From Calditrichota bacterium (GTDB lineage: Bacteria > Calditrichota > Calditrichia > Calditrichales > J004), in contig JABFGF010000005.1 of the NCBI GenBank assembly GCA_013112635.1, positions 310,001 through 374,000 of the forward strand: a stretch of 64,000 bases of DNA, given 5' to 3'. Position numbers and translations under genes: made by a program. The notes beneath the pieces were generated by a model. That model was not told the origin of the DNA. It saw only the letters and a program-made list of their open reading frames with translations, and ran no database searches. Shown one piece after another: positions 36,923-46,179 of the stretch (its first letter is position 1; each line of letters starts with the position of its first letter).

Positions 36923-38436
36923 TTATTTCCGTTCATCCCAGATGTGTATGTCTGAACCCGGTTTCTTCCGGATTCTTTTGCTGAATATAAAGCCAGGTCT
37001 GCTTTACGAATTAACTCTTCAAAATTGCTGGTATCAACCAACGATGCCTCACCAATACTAACCGTAATTTTGCCGTTTGGCTGTACATGCTCGCCATCAA
37101 ACTCAGCTTTTTCTACATTTTCCCGAATACGCTCTGCAAGTATAACAGCACCTTCCTGATCTACAGTTGGTAAAATTACTGCAAATTCCTCACCGCCGTA
37201 TCGCGCAACTATATCATTTTCCCTTGCCGTTTCTTTTAGCAGCTTCCCAAGTTTTCTCAAAACATTATCGCCAGCCTGATGACCAAGGGTATCATTAAAA
37301 TTTTTAAAATAGTCTACATCCAATATCAATAATGAAAGCCCTGCTTTTGTACGTTTATGCCGGATAATTTCTTCTTTGAGACGAAGCTCAAAATATCGGT
37401 AATTATGGAGTTCTGTCATTCCATCAGTATAAGATAGCTGTTCCACATCTTTATAAAGTGATGCATTGTTAACCGCGATTGAAATAATATTTGTCAGAAT
37501 GGTTATCTGTTGAATTTCACGATCTTCAAATTCTTCTTCTTTAAGCCGTGGTCCAAAACAAATTAAACCGGAAACTTGTCGTTTAATTACAACCGGGGCG
37601 ACCAAGCCAATACCAATTTGTTCTAATTTATCAAATGAATGGGATGTATTAATTTTACTTTTTAAATCTTCAAGCAAAATTGGCATTGGGTGCTCAATAA
37701 AATAATTGACGAGCGTATCTTCATTATGAACAGACACACCTTTTAGTTCATTATCAAAACCTTTTGAATCAATTATTTCCAGTTGATTATTTACATGGGA
37801 GTTGGCCATCATAAACATGGCGCTTTTTATTGAGTATTGTCCGATTATTGTTAATAGTGTAGAGTTAATTAAACCTTCAAGCTCTAGTATAGAACTTAAG
37901 TCCATTGAAACTTCGAACAGGGAATGAAGTCCGTAAATATTTTTTCGTAATTCTTTATTTTTGTCCAGCAGTTCGCTATTAAGGCCATTGATTTTTTTAT
38001 TGGCATTTTCCAGGCTTAGAGTTTGATTAATGAGTAGTTCATTTAGTTTTTTTAAACGAAGTGCTGATTCCACTCGTGCAATTAATTCATCAAAATGAAA
38101 AGGCTTTACAATGTAATCATCAGCACCTGAGCCTAACCCTTTAACAATATCGCTTATATCGTTTTTTGCTGTAATGATAATTATTGGAACATATTTTTCT
38201 TGTGATTGACCATTCTTGATTTTTGATATAACATCCAAGCCGGAAATACCAGGTAACATTATATCTAAAAGAATTAGATCAGGCTTATCCGTTTCAAATT
38301 TTTCAATCCCGCTTTCGCCGGTTTCAGCTTCAATTACATCAAAATTTTGATCTTCCAGATATTTGCGAAGTACAACAAGCATATCTTTATGATCTTCAAC
38401 AATAAGGACTTTCTTTTTCGTGTTATCTTTATTCAT
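36919..38436 (-). CDS. Response regulator with GAF and GGDEF domains (diguanylate cyclase)
   Basis: A 505-residue signalling protein that makes cyclic di-GMP when its receiver domain is phosphorylated. The REC domain (about 1-122) has the phosphoacceptor Asp58 in LLDIMLP and Lys111 in IVKPF. A linker helix and a GAF-like domain (about 165-325) follow, then the GGDEF domain (about 335-497). The active-site motif reads GGEEF (414-418), an active variant, and an inhibitory RxxD site (405-408) sits five residues upstream. No histidine kinase is adjacent. It overlaps bshA by four bases, an unusual pairing of second-messenger signalling with thiol synthesis. Confidence 0.93.
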   Translation of the reverse strand: MNKDNTKKKVLIVEDHKDMLVVLRKYLEDQNFDVIEAETGESGIEKFETDKPDLILLDIMLPGISGLDVISKIKNGQSQEKYVPIIIITAKNDISDIVKGLGSGADDYIVKPFHFDELIARVESALRLKKLNELLINQTLSLENANKKINGLNSELLDKNKELRKNIYGLHSLFEVSMDLSSILELEGLINSTLLTIIGQYSIKSAMFMMANSHVNNQLEIIDSKGFDNELKGVSVHNEDTLVNYFIEHPMPILLEDLKSKINTSHSFDKLEQIGIGLVAPVVIKRQVSGLICFGPRLKEEEFEDREIQQITILTNIISIAVNNASLYKDVEQLSYTDGMTELHNYRYFELRLKEEIIRHKRTKAGLSLLILDVDYFKNFNDTLGHQAGDNVLRKLGKLLKETARENDIVARYGGEEFAVILPTVDQEGAVILAERIRENVEKAEFDGEHVQPNGKITVSIGEASLVDTSNFEELIRKADLALYSAKESGRNRVQTYTSGMNGNK

Positions 38437-38589
38437 AGGTAATCACAGCTAAATCAATGGTTTAGAAATATTAAAATTAATTAACTTTATAATAGAAACA
38501 AAATGAAATCTTGCTTAATTAACAAGGACAGGTGTATTTTCGTCTGTGCTTTAATTTACTTTATATAAATTAATTATTAGGATTTTGCT

Positions 38590-39048
38590 GTGAAGAAAAT
38601 CATTTCTGCAATATTTATTGTTTTTTTTGGCTTTTTATTTTTTTGTAGTGATAACGGCGTCGTTCCGTACCAGAAAGAGTATTCATTTCCTGATAAAAAC
38701 ATAAGTTATTATGATCATGTTTTACCTCTGATAGATGCAAAATGTGGTTTTGGTTCCGGGTGTCATAATGTGGAAAACGATAACAACTTTCTTTTTTATC
38801 AAACAAAAGAAAATTTTATAAATCATGAAATTTATTCCTCAAATCCACCGGGATTAACTGGATTTGTTCTTGTGCGCCAGGAAATTGATCCACAAAGCCC
38901 CAGATTCTCAGCCTTATATTTATTACTAACCGAAAATCACTATTTAGGTGTAGAAAGGATGCCGCCATTAACTTATGGAAGGGAGCCATTGACAAGTGGT
39001 GAATTGGCAGGTATAGAACAATGGATAAAGGAAGGCGCGCTAGATTAA
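38590..39048 (+). CDS. Lipoprotein with CX5CH heme-like motif
   Basis: A 152-residue predicted lipoprotein (hydrophobic stretch ending FFCS, lipobox-like). A single CGFGSGCHN motif (CX5CH) is found after HVLPLIDAKC, the context in which planctomycete-type cytochrome c domains place their CXXCH, here with a longer spacer. RMPPLTYGREPLTSGELAGIEQWIKEGA near the C-terminus provides the Met and the end helix typical of such domains. Binding of covalent heme c is plausible but unproven, because the spacer is unusual. GTG start 38590 follows AGGATT. It converges with the next gene. Confidence 0.65.
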   Translation: MKKIISAIFIVFFGFLFFCSDNGVVPYQKEYSFPDKNISYYDHVLPLIDAKCGFGSGCHNVENDNNFLFYQTKENFINHEIYSSNPPGLTGFVLVRQEIDPQSPRFSALYLLLTENHYLGVERMPPLTYGREPLTSGELAGIEQWIKEGALD

Positions 39049-39058
39049 TTAAATTCTA

Positions 39059-41584
39059 TTAATATTCAATCTTCAGGTTGACCGGACCAAATAAACCGTA
39101 TTTCTCAACAGGTGAAATGTTTTCTTTTTTATCTATATTGGCTGCCAAATAATTTGACAATCGATGGCCAATTTCTATTTTTAAAGAGTTGCTACCGTGA
39201 AGCAGAAAATTTGTAATTTCAAAATCCCATGGAGTTACTAAGCGGCTTCCAATTTTTTTATTATTAATATACAAAGTACACCAATCTTGCAAACTTCCAA
39301 GCTGAAGTAAAACACTTTTATTTTGTAATTGTCCCTTTTCCAATGTAATGCTTTTTTCATAAATCACCGGATGCCAGTCATACGGCAAATGTACACTTCG
39401 GTCGCCCAGGCTGCCGGTTTCATTTTGGTCACCACAATTGATAACCCAATCTTCAGAATCAATTTCAATCAATTCGCTTGTAGGGATACCGTTTTCTTTT
39501 TGTTGCTTAACAAGCGGTTGCGACGAAACATCGCTATTTATGCGTAACAGAATTGATTCAGTTGGGCCTAAACTGAGATTGATTGTTGTTGATTTTTGAT
39601 TAAAGGTAACATTTTTAAATGGATATAAAAGTCCGTCATCCAGCGAAACCTGGAATACGGCACCTTCGGTAAAGGTGGTGAGAATTATATTCTCCAGAGG
39701 TTTGTTAATTGTGTTTATCACAAAAACTGTATAAACATTGCCGGTATCACGGATGTATAGTTTTACGTTTTCATGATTTGTATAAATGGGTGTTTTTGCT
39801 TTGACATGCTCTTCAAGTATTGGCAATATTTGAGAAGGGTCTTCCTGGAAAATTCCCTTGCCACCCTTTAAATTTGTTTTGCAACTTGTTGATTTTAGAT
39901 CGGATTCTTCTATCCATATTTGATGTAAAAGCTTTTTAAGTTTTGATTGGTTTTCCTGTTTTTCAATTAGAGATGGTAAGCATTTCAAGGCAATTGTTGT
40001 GCCCCCGGCTTCTGTAAAAGATTCAATTTTTTTTAGTGCTTTTATTGGAATTTTTGATACAGACGATAAAATCAATGTGTGATAAGTTTTGTCAAATAAA
40101 GAAATTTTTGAACCGTCCGTGTTACATTTCTCGTCATTTATAAAGGTCTGGAAATCTAATATATCATATTCAAAAGGCGCTTTTTCAAGTTGTTTAATCG
40201 TTTCATAAAAAGAGCTGTTTTCAAAATCCATAGATGGGTAAAGTAATAATATTTTTGCTACCTGTTTCCCTTCCTGAATATTTGCCGAAAGCCTGTTGAT
40301 ATAATTTATCCACACATTGTAGATGTTTTGTGTTTGTACATCGCTAAGTATGTTATGAGAAATGAAGTCATTGTCTATAATGGATGTGTCATAGTTAAAA
40401 AAGACCCGGTTTACACCCAGACTTAAGAGTAAATCAAGACAATGTTTCTTTGTCGAAAAATTATGGCTGATATTAAAAATGTCACCAAAAATGATTTGTA
40501 GCTGCTTTTCATCGTGTGCATTTTTGTAGCTCAAAATGCGTTTAAGATTGATTATCGTTTTCAATCTATATGCTTCATTATAAATAAAATGATCCGCATC
40601 GATTTGGAAAGTGGTTTTTAATGTTGCCAGGTTGTTTATAAAATATGGGTTTTCTATAGATGCTTTTAAACGAGTATTTTGGTGAACATAATTTAACTTT
40701 GGTAATAAGATGCCATCGACATACGTATTAACCATTCTTGAAATATTGATATTTTGCACATCACTATTATTTCCATATTTATGCCAAAATATAGCCAGGT
40801 CCGGTTTAAACTTTTTTCCGGATATTCGGCTGTAATTCCTCGTAATCTCTGGCCCTGATGTAACAAATCCATTTAAAGAAAAAAAGTCATCCGCATCCAG
40901 AAAAGCACCATCAAAAATTTGAGTGTCAATTTGGTCACCTGATATTTGAAACTGGGATTTCAATAAAAAATCATCGTGTATATTTATTTTGTACTGAAGT
41001 CCATTTTCCAAATAAAGAAAAAGTTTTCGAATAACAACAAGCTCATAACGAAAACCGGGCTTGACTTTTATTTTTATCAGACCCTGTTGCTTATCCATTT
41101 GCTGCAATAAATTTTTCACATTATAAGATTCATTATCCGGTCTTAACAAAATCAAGGCAACAATATCTTCTGGAGATTTAAGTTTTTGAGAGATTGTTTT
41201 TACATTTGCAGGATATGAGTAAACCTCCGGCTTATCATCAGTAAAATGAAAAATAGGGTAACCCCAGGAATTATGCTGTTTGAAATAATTTTTTCTGCAA
41301 AATAACTGAGGTTGAAAAATTTGCTGGGATTTATATAAATCTTTTAAAATAATATTATTTAAGATTGGTGTATGGGCGTAATACAAATATGCCCGTGGTT
41401 GCAGCTTTTTTATAAAATCTGAAAAAGGTTTAAAGGAGGCAGGGTTTAGTTTAATAAAATAGTGATGAATATTTAAAAGCTGGAAAAAAGAAAATAGTTG
41501 TTTGTAATTTTCAAAATCCGCAGTTTGTGGAATGTTGATATTGATACCAACAATATTTTTTGTTTCTACTGGATTTTTTGTCAC
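39059..41584 (-). CDS. Glycoside hydrolase-like multidomain protein without signal peptide
   Basis: A large protein of 841 residues with no signal peptide. The N-terminal half looks like a TIM-barrel region; the middle has the pattern KILLLYPSMDF...LILSSVSKIP...IESFTEAGGTTIAL (about 445-530) found as the Rossmann-like domain of GH42/GH106-type enzymes. The C-terminal part has a jelly roll with QDWCTLYINNKKIGSR and ends in EKYGLFGPVNLKIEY, as in alpha-L-rhamnosidase-like proteins. I could not place clear catalytic acids, so it is a distant relative rather than an assigned GH106. It converges with the CX5CH lipoprotein gene, 10 bases apart. Confidence 0.55.
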   Translation of the reverse strand: MTKNPVETKNIVGININIPQTADFENYKQLFSFFQLLNIHHYFIKLNPASFKPFSDFIKKLQPRAYLYYAHTPILNNIILKDLYKSQQIFQPQLFCRKNYFKQHNSWGYPIFHFTDDKPEVYSYPANVKTISQKLKSPEDIVALILLRPDNESYNVKNLLQQMDKQQGLIKIKVKPGFRYELVVIRKLFLYLENGLQYKINIHDDFLLKSQFQISGDQIDTQIFDGAFLDADDFFSLNGFVTSGPEITRNYSRISGKKFKPDLAIFWHKYGNNSDVQNINISRMVNTYVDGILLPKLNYVHQNTRLKASIENPYFINNLATLKTTFQIDADHFIYNEAYRLKTIINLKRILSYKNAHDEKQLQIIFGDIFNISHNFSTKKHCLDLLLSLGVNRVFFNYDTSIIDNDFISHNILSDVQTQNIYNVWINYINRLSANIQEGKQVAKILLLYPSMDFENSSFYETIKQLEKAPFEYDILDFQTFINDEKCNTDGSKISLFDKTYHTLILSSVSKIPIKALKKIESFTEAGGTTIALKCLPSLIEKQENQSKLKKLLHQIWIEESDLKSTSCKTNLKGGKGIFQEDPSQILPILEEHVKAKTPIYTNHENVKLYIRDTGNVYTVFVINTINKPLENIILTTFTEGAVFQVSLDDGLLYPFKNVTFNQKSTTINLSLGPTESILLRINSDVSSQPLVKQQKENGIPTSELIEIDSEDWVINCGDQNETGSLGDRSVHLPYDWHPVIYEKSITLEKGQLQNKSVLLQLGSLQDWCTLYINNKKIGSRLVTPWDFEITNFLLHGSNSLKIEIGHRLSNYLAANIDKKENISPVEKYGLFGPVNLKIEY

Positions 41585-41676
41585 TGTTTATTTTATTCTA
41601 CCCTTTTAATTTAGATAATCAGTTATCGAACAAAAAATGAAATTATTTTATATAATTATTTAAAAATAGTGAATTT

Positions 41677-42669
41677 ATGAAAAAACCAAATCTGCCTGAG
41701 CATTTCAATTTTAGCAATTTGCCCACACCAATTGTACCATTAAAAATCAAACAGAACAATTCCTTTTATAACCTAATGATAAAACGGGATGATTTTACAG
41801 GTGTGGAGCTTAGCGGAAATAAAATCAGAAAGCTGGATTTTTTATTAAAAGACGCGGTAGAAGCTGGTGCACAAAGAATAATTACATGTGGAAGCTATCA
41901 ATCCAATCATTGCCGGGCAGCAGTTTTTGCGGCAAACAAAATTGGTTTAAAAACAACTCTTGTATTAAAGGGCACTGCTCCGGGTTTTGTTACCGGAAAT
42001 TATCTTTTGTTAAAAATGAGCGGGGCTGAAATCATTTTTATTACGGAAGATGAATATCAGAATGTTGATAGTTACATGGAAAAACTTGCCGGTGAGGGAA
42101 ATGAAAAATCTTATGTGATTCCGGAAGGGGGATCCAATGAAGTTGGTTCCTGGGGTTATGCAAAATGTTTCTTTGAAATATTGGATCAAATTGAAAAGCA
42201 ACTATTAAAATGTGATACGATTGTTGTCGCAACCGGAAGCGGTGGAACACATGCTGGTCTATTAGCGGGGAAAAAATTAACAAAGTCCGATATCAATATT
42301 GTTTCTGTAAATGTTTGTGACAATGCACCTCATTTTAGGAATAAGGTTGACAAGGTGCTTGAAAAAATGAAAAAAAGATATGACTTGGATCTGAGTTGGA
42401 CTGAATCAGAAATAAATATTGTTGATGGTTATGTCGGTGAAGGTTATGGACAACTTAGTGGTGCCGAGGAAAAACTCGCATTAAAAATGGTGAAAGAAGA
42501 AGGGCTTGTTTTCGATTTGGTTTATGGTATAAAAGCGTTTGGGGCAATGCTAAATCTGATGAGCAAAAATCAGTTTCCGGGCAAAGATATAATTTTTATC
42601 CATACAGGCGGAATATTTGGAGTTTTCCCATATTGGCAGGAACTGGAAAAGACTATGAGTCTCAAATAG
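41677..42669 (+). CDS. D-cysteine desulfhydrase/ACC deaminase family PLP enzyme
   Basis: A PLP-dependent beta-family enzyme of 330 residues. The Schiff-base lysine Lys49 is in LSGNKIRKLDFLL; CGSYQSNHCRA and the GSGGTHAGL phosphate loop complete the site. These fit the D-cysteine desulfhydrase/1-aminocyclopropane-1-carboxylate deaminase family. D-cysteine desulfhydrase is the more likely activity in a bacterium, but a specificity call needs residues I cannot verify. mtgA follows after one base. Confidence 0.85.
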   Translation: MKKPNLPEHFNFSNLPTPIVPLKIKQNNSFYNLMIKRDDFTGVELSGNKIRKLDFLLKDAVEAGAQRIITCGSYQSNHCRAAVFAANKIGLKTTLVLKGTAPGFVTGNYLLLKMSGAEIIFITEDEYQNVDSYMEKLAGEGNEKSYVIPEGGSNEVGSWGYAKCFFEILDQIEKQLLKCDTIVVATGSGGTHAGLLAGKKLTKSDINIVSVNVCDNAPHFRNKVDKVLEKMKKRYDLDLSWTESEINIVDGYVGEGYGQLSGAEEKLALKMVKEEGLVFDLVYGIKAFGAMLNLMSKNQFPGKDIIFIHTGGIFGVFPYWQELEKTMSLK

Positions 42670-42670
42670 T

Positions 42671-43426
42671 ATGAAGTTAGACTATAAAAAAATCTTTAGG
42701 TTAAAATATATCCTCTTTGGTTTTCTTCTTTTTATATTAATCTTTTCATCCTGGTTTTATTTTTCTTTACCAGAAGTAACATTCCTAAAAAATGAAAACC
42801 CAAAGACAACTGCATTGATGGAGCTGCGCAAAGAACAGGCGAAGGAAGCAGGTAAAAAATTCCGCTTACGTCAAAAATGGGTACGATTTCAAAAAATCCC
42901 TGAATTATTAAAAAAAGCTGTCCGGATCACCGAGGACTCAGATTTTTATGGGCATGAGGGAATTGATTGGGTTGAACTTCAGGAATCGATTAAAAAAAAT
43001 TTTGAGAAAGGCGGATTGGCACGCGGCGGCAGCACAATTACCCAGCAGTTGGCCAAGAATCTTTTTCTTTCAACAGAAAAATCGTTCTTCAGAAAATTCC
43101 GCGAATTGTTTATAACTTACCGCCTGGAAAACGAGATAAGTAAAAACCGTATTTTTCATCTATACTTAAATATCATTGAATTTGGCCCCGGTGTTTTTGG
43201 TGTTCAAGCGGCCTCAAGATATTATTTTAAAAAAGATGTTAGTGTTTTAACTTTGCCGCAAATTGTTCGCCTTACAGCTGTAATTCCAAAACCTTTGTCA
43301 GTTAAAGCTTCCGGCAATAGCCGTTGGTTAAAATGGAAAGCGCGCTGGATTTTAGGTAAACTGAAACTATACAAATATATAACGGTTGAACAGTACAATT
43401 CCGCAATAACAGAGTTTAAGAAGTAA
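42671..43426 (+). CDS. mtgA: Monofunctional biosynthetic peptidoglycan transglycosylase
   Basis: A GT51 enzyme that polymerises lipid II into glycan strands. One N-terminal transmembrane helix (about residues 15-35) is followed by the GT51 domain: catalytic Glu in TEDSDFYGHEGID, RGGSTITQQLAKNLF, and NIIEFGPGVFGVQAASRYYF. There is no transpeptidase domain, and the length (251) is normal for MtgA. It is one base behind the PLP enzyme and 20 bases ahead of an Omp85 protein, an envelope-oriented cluster. Confidence 0.94.
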   Translation: MKLDYKKIFRLKYILFGFLLFILIFSSWFYFSLPEVTFLKNENPKTTALMELRKEQAKEAGKKFRLRQKWVRFQKIPELLKKAVRITEDSDFYGHEGIDWVELQESIKKNFEKGGLARGGSTITQQLAKNLFLSTEKSFFRKFRELFITYRLENEISKNRIFHLYLNIIEFGPGVFGVQAASRYYFKKDVSVLTLPQIVRLTAVIPKPLSVKASGNSRWLKWKARWILGKLKLYKYITVEQYNSAITEFKK

Positions 43427-43445
43427 GAAAAAAGAAACGCTGATC

Positions 43446-45221
43446 ATGTTAAAGTTTTTTAAAATTCATATATTTGTATTTTTTTTTAGCAATTTTCTTT
43501 ATTCGCAAAGTGCTAACCCAATAATTATTTCATTAATAGAATTTGGTGAATCCTTTCAAAAACTAAATATTTCTGAGTTGGAAAATGTATCCGGCCTTAG
43601 TAATAATTCCCGTTTTAATCCTTCCATGGTTAACCAATATGCAGATAAGATTACGCGATATTTAAACCAGCAAGGTTATCTTTATGCAAGAATTGATAAA
43701 ATCGCCTATACTTTTTCAAGTGATTCTGCAAGTGTAAAAGTCAATGTTATAGGCATGCCGGGCAAAATAGTACTGGTAGGGAAAATAGAAGTAGCCAGTG
43801 ATTCTTTAAGTTCAATTCTCTATCAAAATCTTTTTACGGTTCGGGAATTTGATCCCTATTCTGAATTATCGATTGAAAATGATTTAACGCAAATGCTTTC
43901 TTATGCAGCCGATTCAGGATTTGTTTTTGCAAAAGTTCGGGTCACTGATATGGATATTCGCAAAGAAGAGAATGATTTTTTCGCCGATATAAATATTCAT
44001 ATTTCAGAAGGTAAAAGGATTTTTATTGACCGGGTTGAATTAAACGGCAATGATTACACAAAGGAAAATGTTATTCTGCGGGAATTACCAACAGGCGTGG
44101 GCAGACAATACTCAAAATCTACCATAGAGCAAATCCCGCAACAATTAATGCGCTTGGGTATTTTTAAAAATGTTAAAACCCCGGCAATGTTGATTGGTAA
44201 AAATGGCGAATATATTCTTTCATTGGAAATTGAAGAGGGCAATGCAACTACTTTTGATGGAGTAGTTGGTTTTATTCCGGAAAATAAAACAAGCAGCAAG
44301 ACAAAGTCCGGAGGATTTTTTACGGGGCTTGTTGATATTTCGTTTCGTAACCTTTTCGGAACCGCACGCAGTTTTGATGTGCACTGGGAAAAACCGGACA
44401 GAGACTCTGAGAATTTTTTCCTTCGATACACTGAGCCCTGGCTTTTGGGTTACCCGTTTGATATAAGTGGTAGCCTGGAACGAACTGTTCGCGACAGCAC
44501 TTATATTGAGTGGAAAGGTGGTGTGCAAACACGTTGGCGGTACAACCGAAATTTCTCAATTGTTTCATCGCTGCAACGGCAGGTTGTTCTTCCGGATTCT
44601 TTTGCCAATGTTAATTTACGGCTTGTACGATACGAGCAAATGAACCTTGAAGTTGGCCTGGTATACGATACCCGAGACTATGCTATTAATCCCCGAAAGG
44701 GTATTTATCTTGGAAACAGCTATACTTTTGGCCTCAAAAATAATTTTGGCCCGGGTTTTTTACTGCGGGAAGACAATATTAAAACCAACGAACAAATTGA
44801 GCTGCTCAAGTTAAATTTTAAATGGTTTTACGAACTTTTTCATAACCAGGTTTTGGCGATTCAGTTAACAGGAAACCAGGTAAAGGGCAATCGTTTACAA
44901 CTAACAGATTTTGTTTGGTTTGGTGGTGCTAAAACTTTGCGTGGTTATCGGGAAAATCAGTTCCGGGGAGATTTAACAGCCTGGATGAATTTGGAATATC
45001 GATTTTTGCTTGGCCGTAACTCACGTATTTTCTTATTTAATGATTGGGGTGCTTACCATTTTAAAGATTCACAAACTGAAATAGAGGAAATTCTTCCCGG
45101 TTATGGGATTGGTTTAAGATTAAATACTGGTTTGGGTATTATGGCAGTGGATTTTGGGTTAGGCAAAGGCGATGATTTTTCTCAGGCAAAAATACATTTT
45201 GGTTTGATAAACAGGTTTTAA
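43446..45221 (+). CDS. Omp85 family (BamA/TamA-like) outer membrane protein
   Basis: An outer-membrane protein of 591 residues. After the signal peptide (about 1-20, ending LYSQS) come POTRA-type domains (about 60-275, including FDPYSELSIENDLTQML and RVELNGNDYTKENVILREL) and then a C-terminal Omp85 beta barrel. The family landmark LRGYRENQFRG lies late in the barrel, and the last residue is Phe as usual. With 2-3 POTRA domains it is shorter than BamA, so it is more likely a TamA-like or accessory Omp85. It probably assists outer-membrane protein insertion. Confidence 0.88.
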   Translation: MLKFFKIHIFVFFFSNFLYSQSANPIIISLIEFGESFQKLNISELENVSGLSNNSRFNPSMVNQYADKITRYLNQQGYLYARIDKIAYTFSSDSASVKVNVIGMPGKIVLVGKIEVASDSLSSILYQNLFTVREFDPYSELSIENDLTQMLSYAADSGFVFAKVRVTDMDIRKEENDFFADINIHISEGKRIFIDRVELNGNDYTKENVILRELPTGVGRQYSKSTIEQIPQQLMRLGIFKNVKTPAMLIGKNGEYILSLEIEEGNATTFDGVVGFIPENKTSSKTKSGGFFTGLVDISFRNLFGTARSFDVHWEKPDRDSENFFLRYTEPWLLGYPFDISGSLERTVRDSTYIEWKGGVQTRWRYNRNFSIVSSLQRQVVLPDSFANVNLRLVRYEQMNLEVGLVYDTRDYAINPRKGIYLGNSYTFGLKNNFGPGFLLREDNIKTNEQIELLKLNFKWFYELFHNQVLAIQLTGNQVKGNRLQLTDFVWFGGAKTLRGYRENQFRGDLTAWMNLEYRFLLGRNSRIFLFNDWGAYHFKDSQTEIEEILPGYGIGLRLNTGLGIMAVDFGLGKGDDFSQAKIHFGLINRF

Positions 45222-45259
45222 TAAATATTTTTGCAAATGTTGTAGTGTGTAAATATATT

Positions 45260-45267
45260 GTGTACAC
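45260..45267. promoter_or_regulatory. GTGTACAC palindrome, candidate VapBC operator half
   Basis: An 8-bp perfect palindrome 26 bases before the antitoxin start, with a related TAGTGTGTA 16 bases upstream. VapB-type antitoxins usually bind inverted repeats at their own promoter. Assignment is tentative. Confidence 0.3.
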
Positions 45268-45293
45268 GAAAACAGTGTTATAAGGATTTTGAA

Positions 45294-45515
45294 ATGCTAA
45301 AAAACATAACCTTAAGTGCTGATGAAGTACTCATCAAGAAAGCGCGCAAGAAGGCAATGATAAGAAAAACAACTGTGAACAATGAGTTCCGGGTATGGCT
45401 TAAAAAATATGCTGAAAACGAGAGTAATTCTTCAGCATATAACAGTTTGATGAAGAAATTGGAACAAGTTGATTCTGGTGGATCTTATTCTCGAGACGAA
45501 TTAAATGAAAGATAA
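45294..45515 (+). CDS. Putative antitoxin of a VapBC-like pair
   Basis: A 73-residue protein with the helix-rich, basic N-terminus LSADEVLIKKARKKAMIRKTTVNNEFRVWL, which resembles the ribbon-helix-helix/CopG-like DNA-binding part of antitoxins, and a C-terminal tail that would cover the toxin. ATG 45294 is preferred: AAGG lies 7 bases upstream; the frame is open 36 bases further to no better start. It overlaps the PIN-domain gene by 11 bases, the classic antitoxin-toxin order. Confidence 0.72.
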   Translation: MLKNITLSADEVLIKKARKKAMIRKTTVNNEFRVWLKKYAENESNSSAYNSLMKKLEQVDSGGSYSRDELNER

Positions 45516-45930
45516 AGCATTCCTGGATACAAATATTATTGTCTATTCTTTTGATAAAAACAATACCGACAAAAAAGAAATTGCTATCAATCTTATTTCA
45601 AATTCTTTAAAGAATGAATCAGGATGCATTAGTTTTCAAGTTGTGCAAGAATTTTTAAATGTTGCTTTAAGAAGGTTTAACCCAGCATTTTCAATTGAAC
45701 AATCACAACAATACTTATCAGTTGTACTTGATCCTCTTTGTGAGATTTATCCAAGTTTCGATCTTTACAGAAATACGCTTGAGATAAAAGAAAGATGGAA
45801 ATATTCTTTTTATGATTCGCTAATCATCACAGCAGCATTATACTCAAATTGCAAAATCTTATATTCAGAAGATTTACAGCATGAACAGAAAATTCAGGAT
45901 TTGCAAATACTGAATCCTTTTATTATTTAA
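45505..45930 (+). CDS. PIN domain toxin (VapC-like ribonuclease)
   Basis: A 141-residue PIN-domain RNase, predicted to cut tRNA or rRNA and arrest growth when free of antitoxin. The acidic metal site is visible: Asp8 in FLDTN, Glu49 in VVQEFLNV, Asp104 in YDSLIITAA and a later acidic pair in YSEDLQH. The ATG overlaps the antitoxin frame. The pair lies just before tRNA-Arg, a common site for mobile small modules, though no direct repeat or integrase is seen. Confidence 0.86.
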   Translation: MKDKAFLDTNIIVYSFDKNNTDKKEIAINLISNSLKNESGCISFQVVQEFLNVALRRFNPAFSIEQSQQYLSVVLDPLCEIYPSFDLYRNTLEIKERWKYSFYDSLIITAALYSNCKILYSEDLQHEQKIQDLQILNPFII

Positions 45931-45985
45931 TCTTATAATTGACTTTAAAAATCCATCTCGATAAATTCCATATTCTCAAATATAT

Positions 45986-46059
45986 GCGCCCGTAGCTCAA
46001 TTGGATAGAGCGTTGGATTCCGGTTCCAAAGGTTGGGGGTTCGATTCCTCTCGGGCGTA
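45986..46059 (+). tRNA. tRNA-Arg (anticodon CCG)
   Basis: A 74-base cloverleaf: 7-bp acceptor stem with a G-T first pair, D-arm GCTC/GAGC, anticodon stem TTGGA/TCCAA with loop TTCCGGT, and T-arm with TTCGATT. The anticodon is CCG, reading CGG codons. The CCA end is not encoded. It is followed by a terminator. Confidence 0.93.
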
Positions 46060-46068
46060 CATTTATTC

Positions 46069-46096
46069 AATCCCGGTATTTGCCGGGATTTTTTTT
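46069..46096 (+). terminator. Rho-independent terminator after tRNA-Arg
   Basis: Perfect 8-bp stem AATCCCGG/CCGGGATT (arms 46069-46076 and 46083-46090), 6-base loop, and eight T. Confidence 0.88.
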
Positions 46097-46179
46097 AATT
46101 CATTTTTAAAAGTCTTTAAAATTGCCTATTTTTGGCGCACTCAAAAATGAAAGAAATTTAAACAGGACTCTAGAGACAA

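Noticed and set aside
45931-46179. Attachment site or integrated element at tRNA-Arg
   Set aside because: No integrase, no direct repeat of the tRNA 3' end and no phage-like genes were seen nearby.
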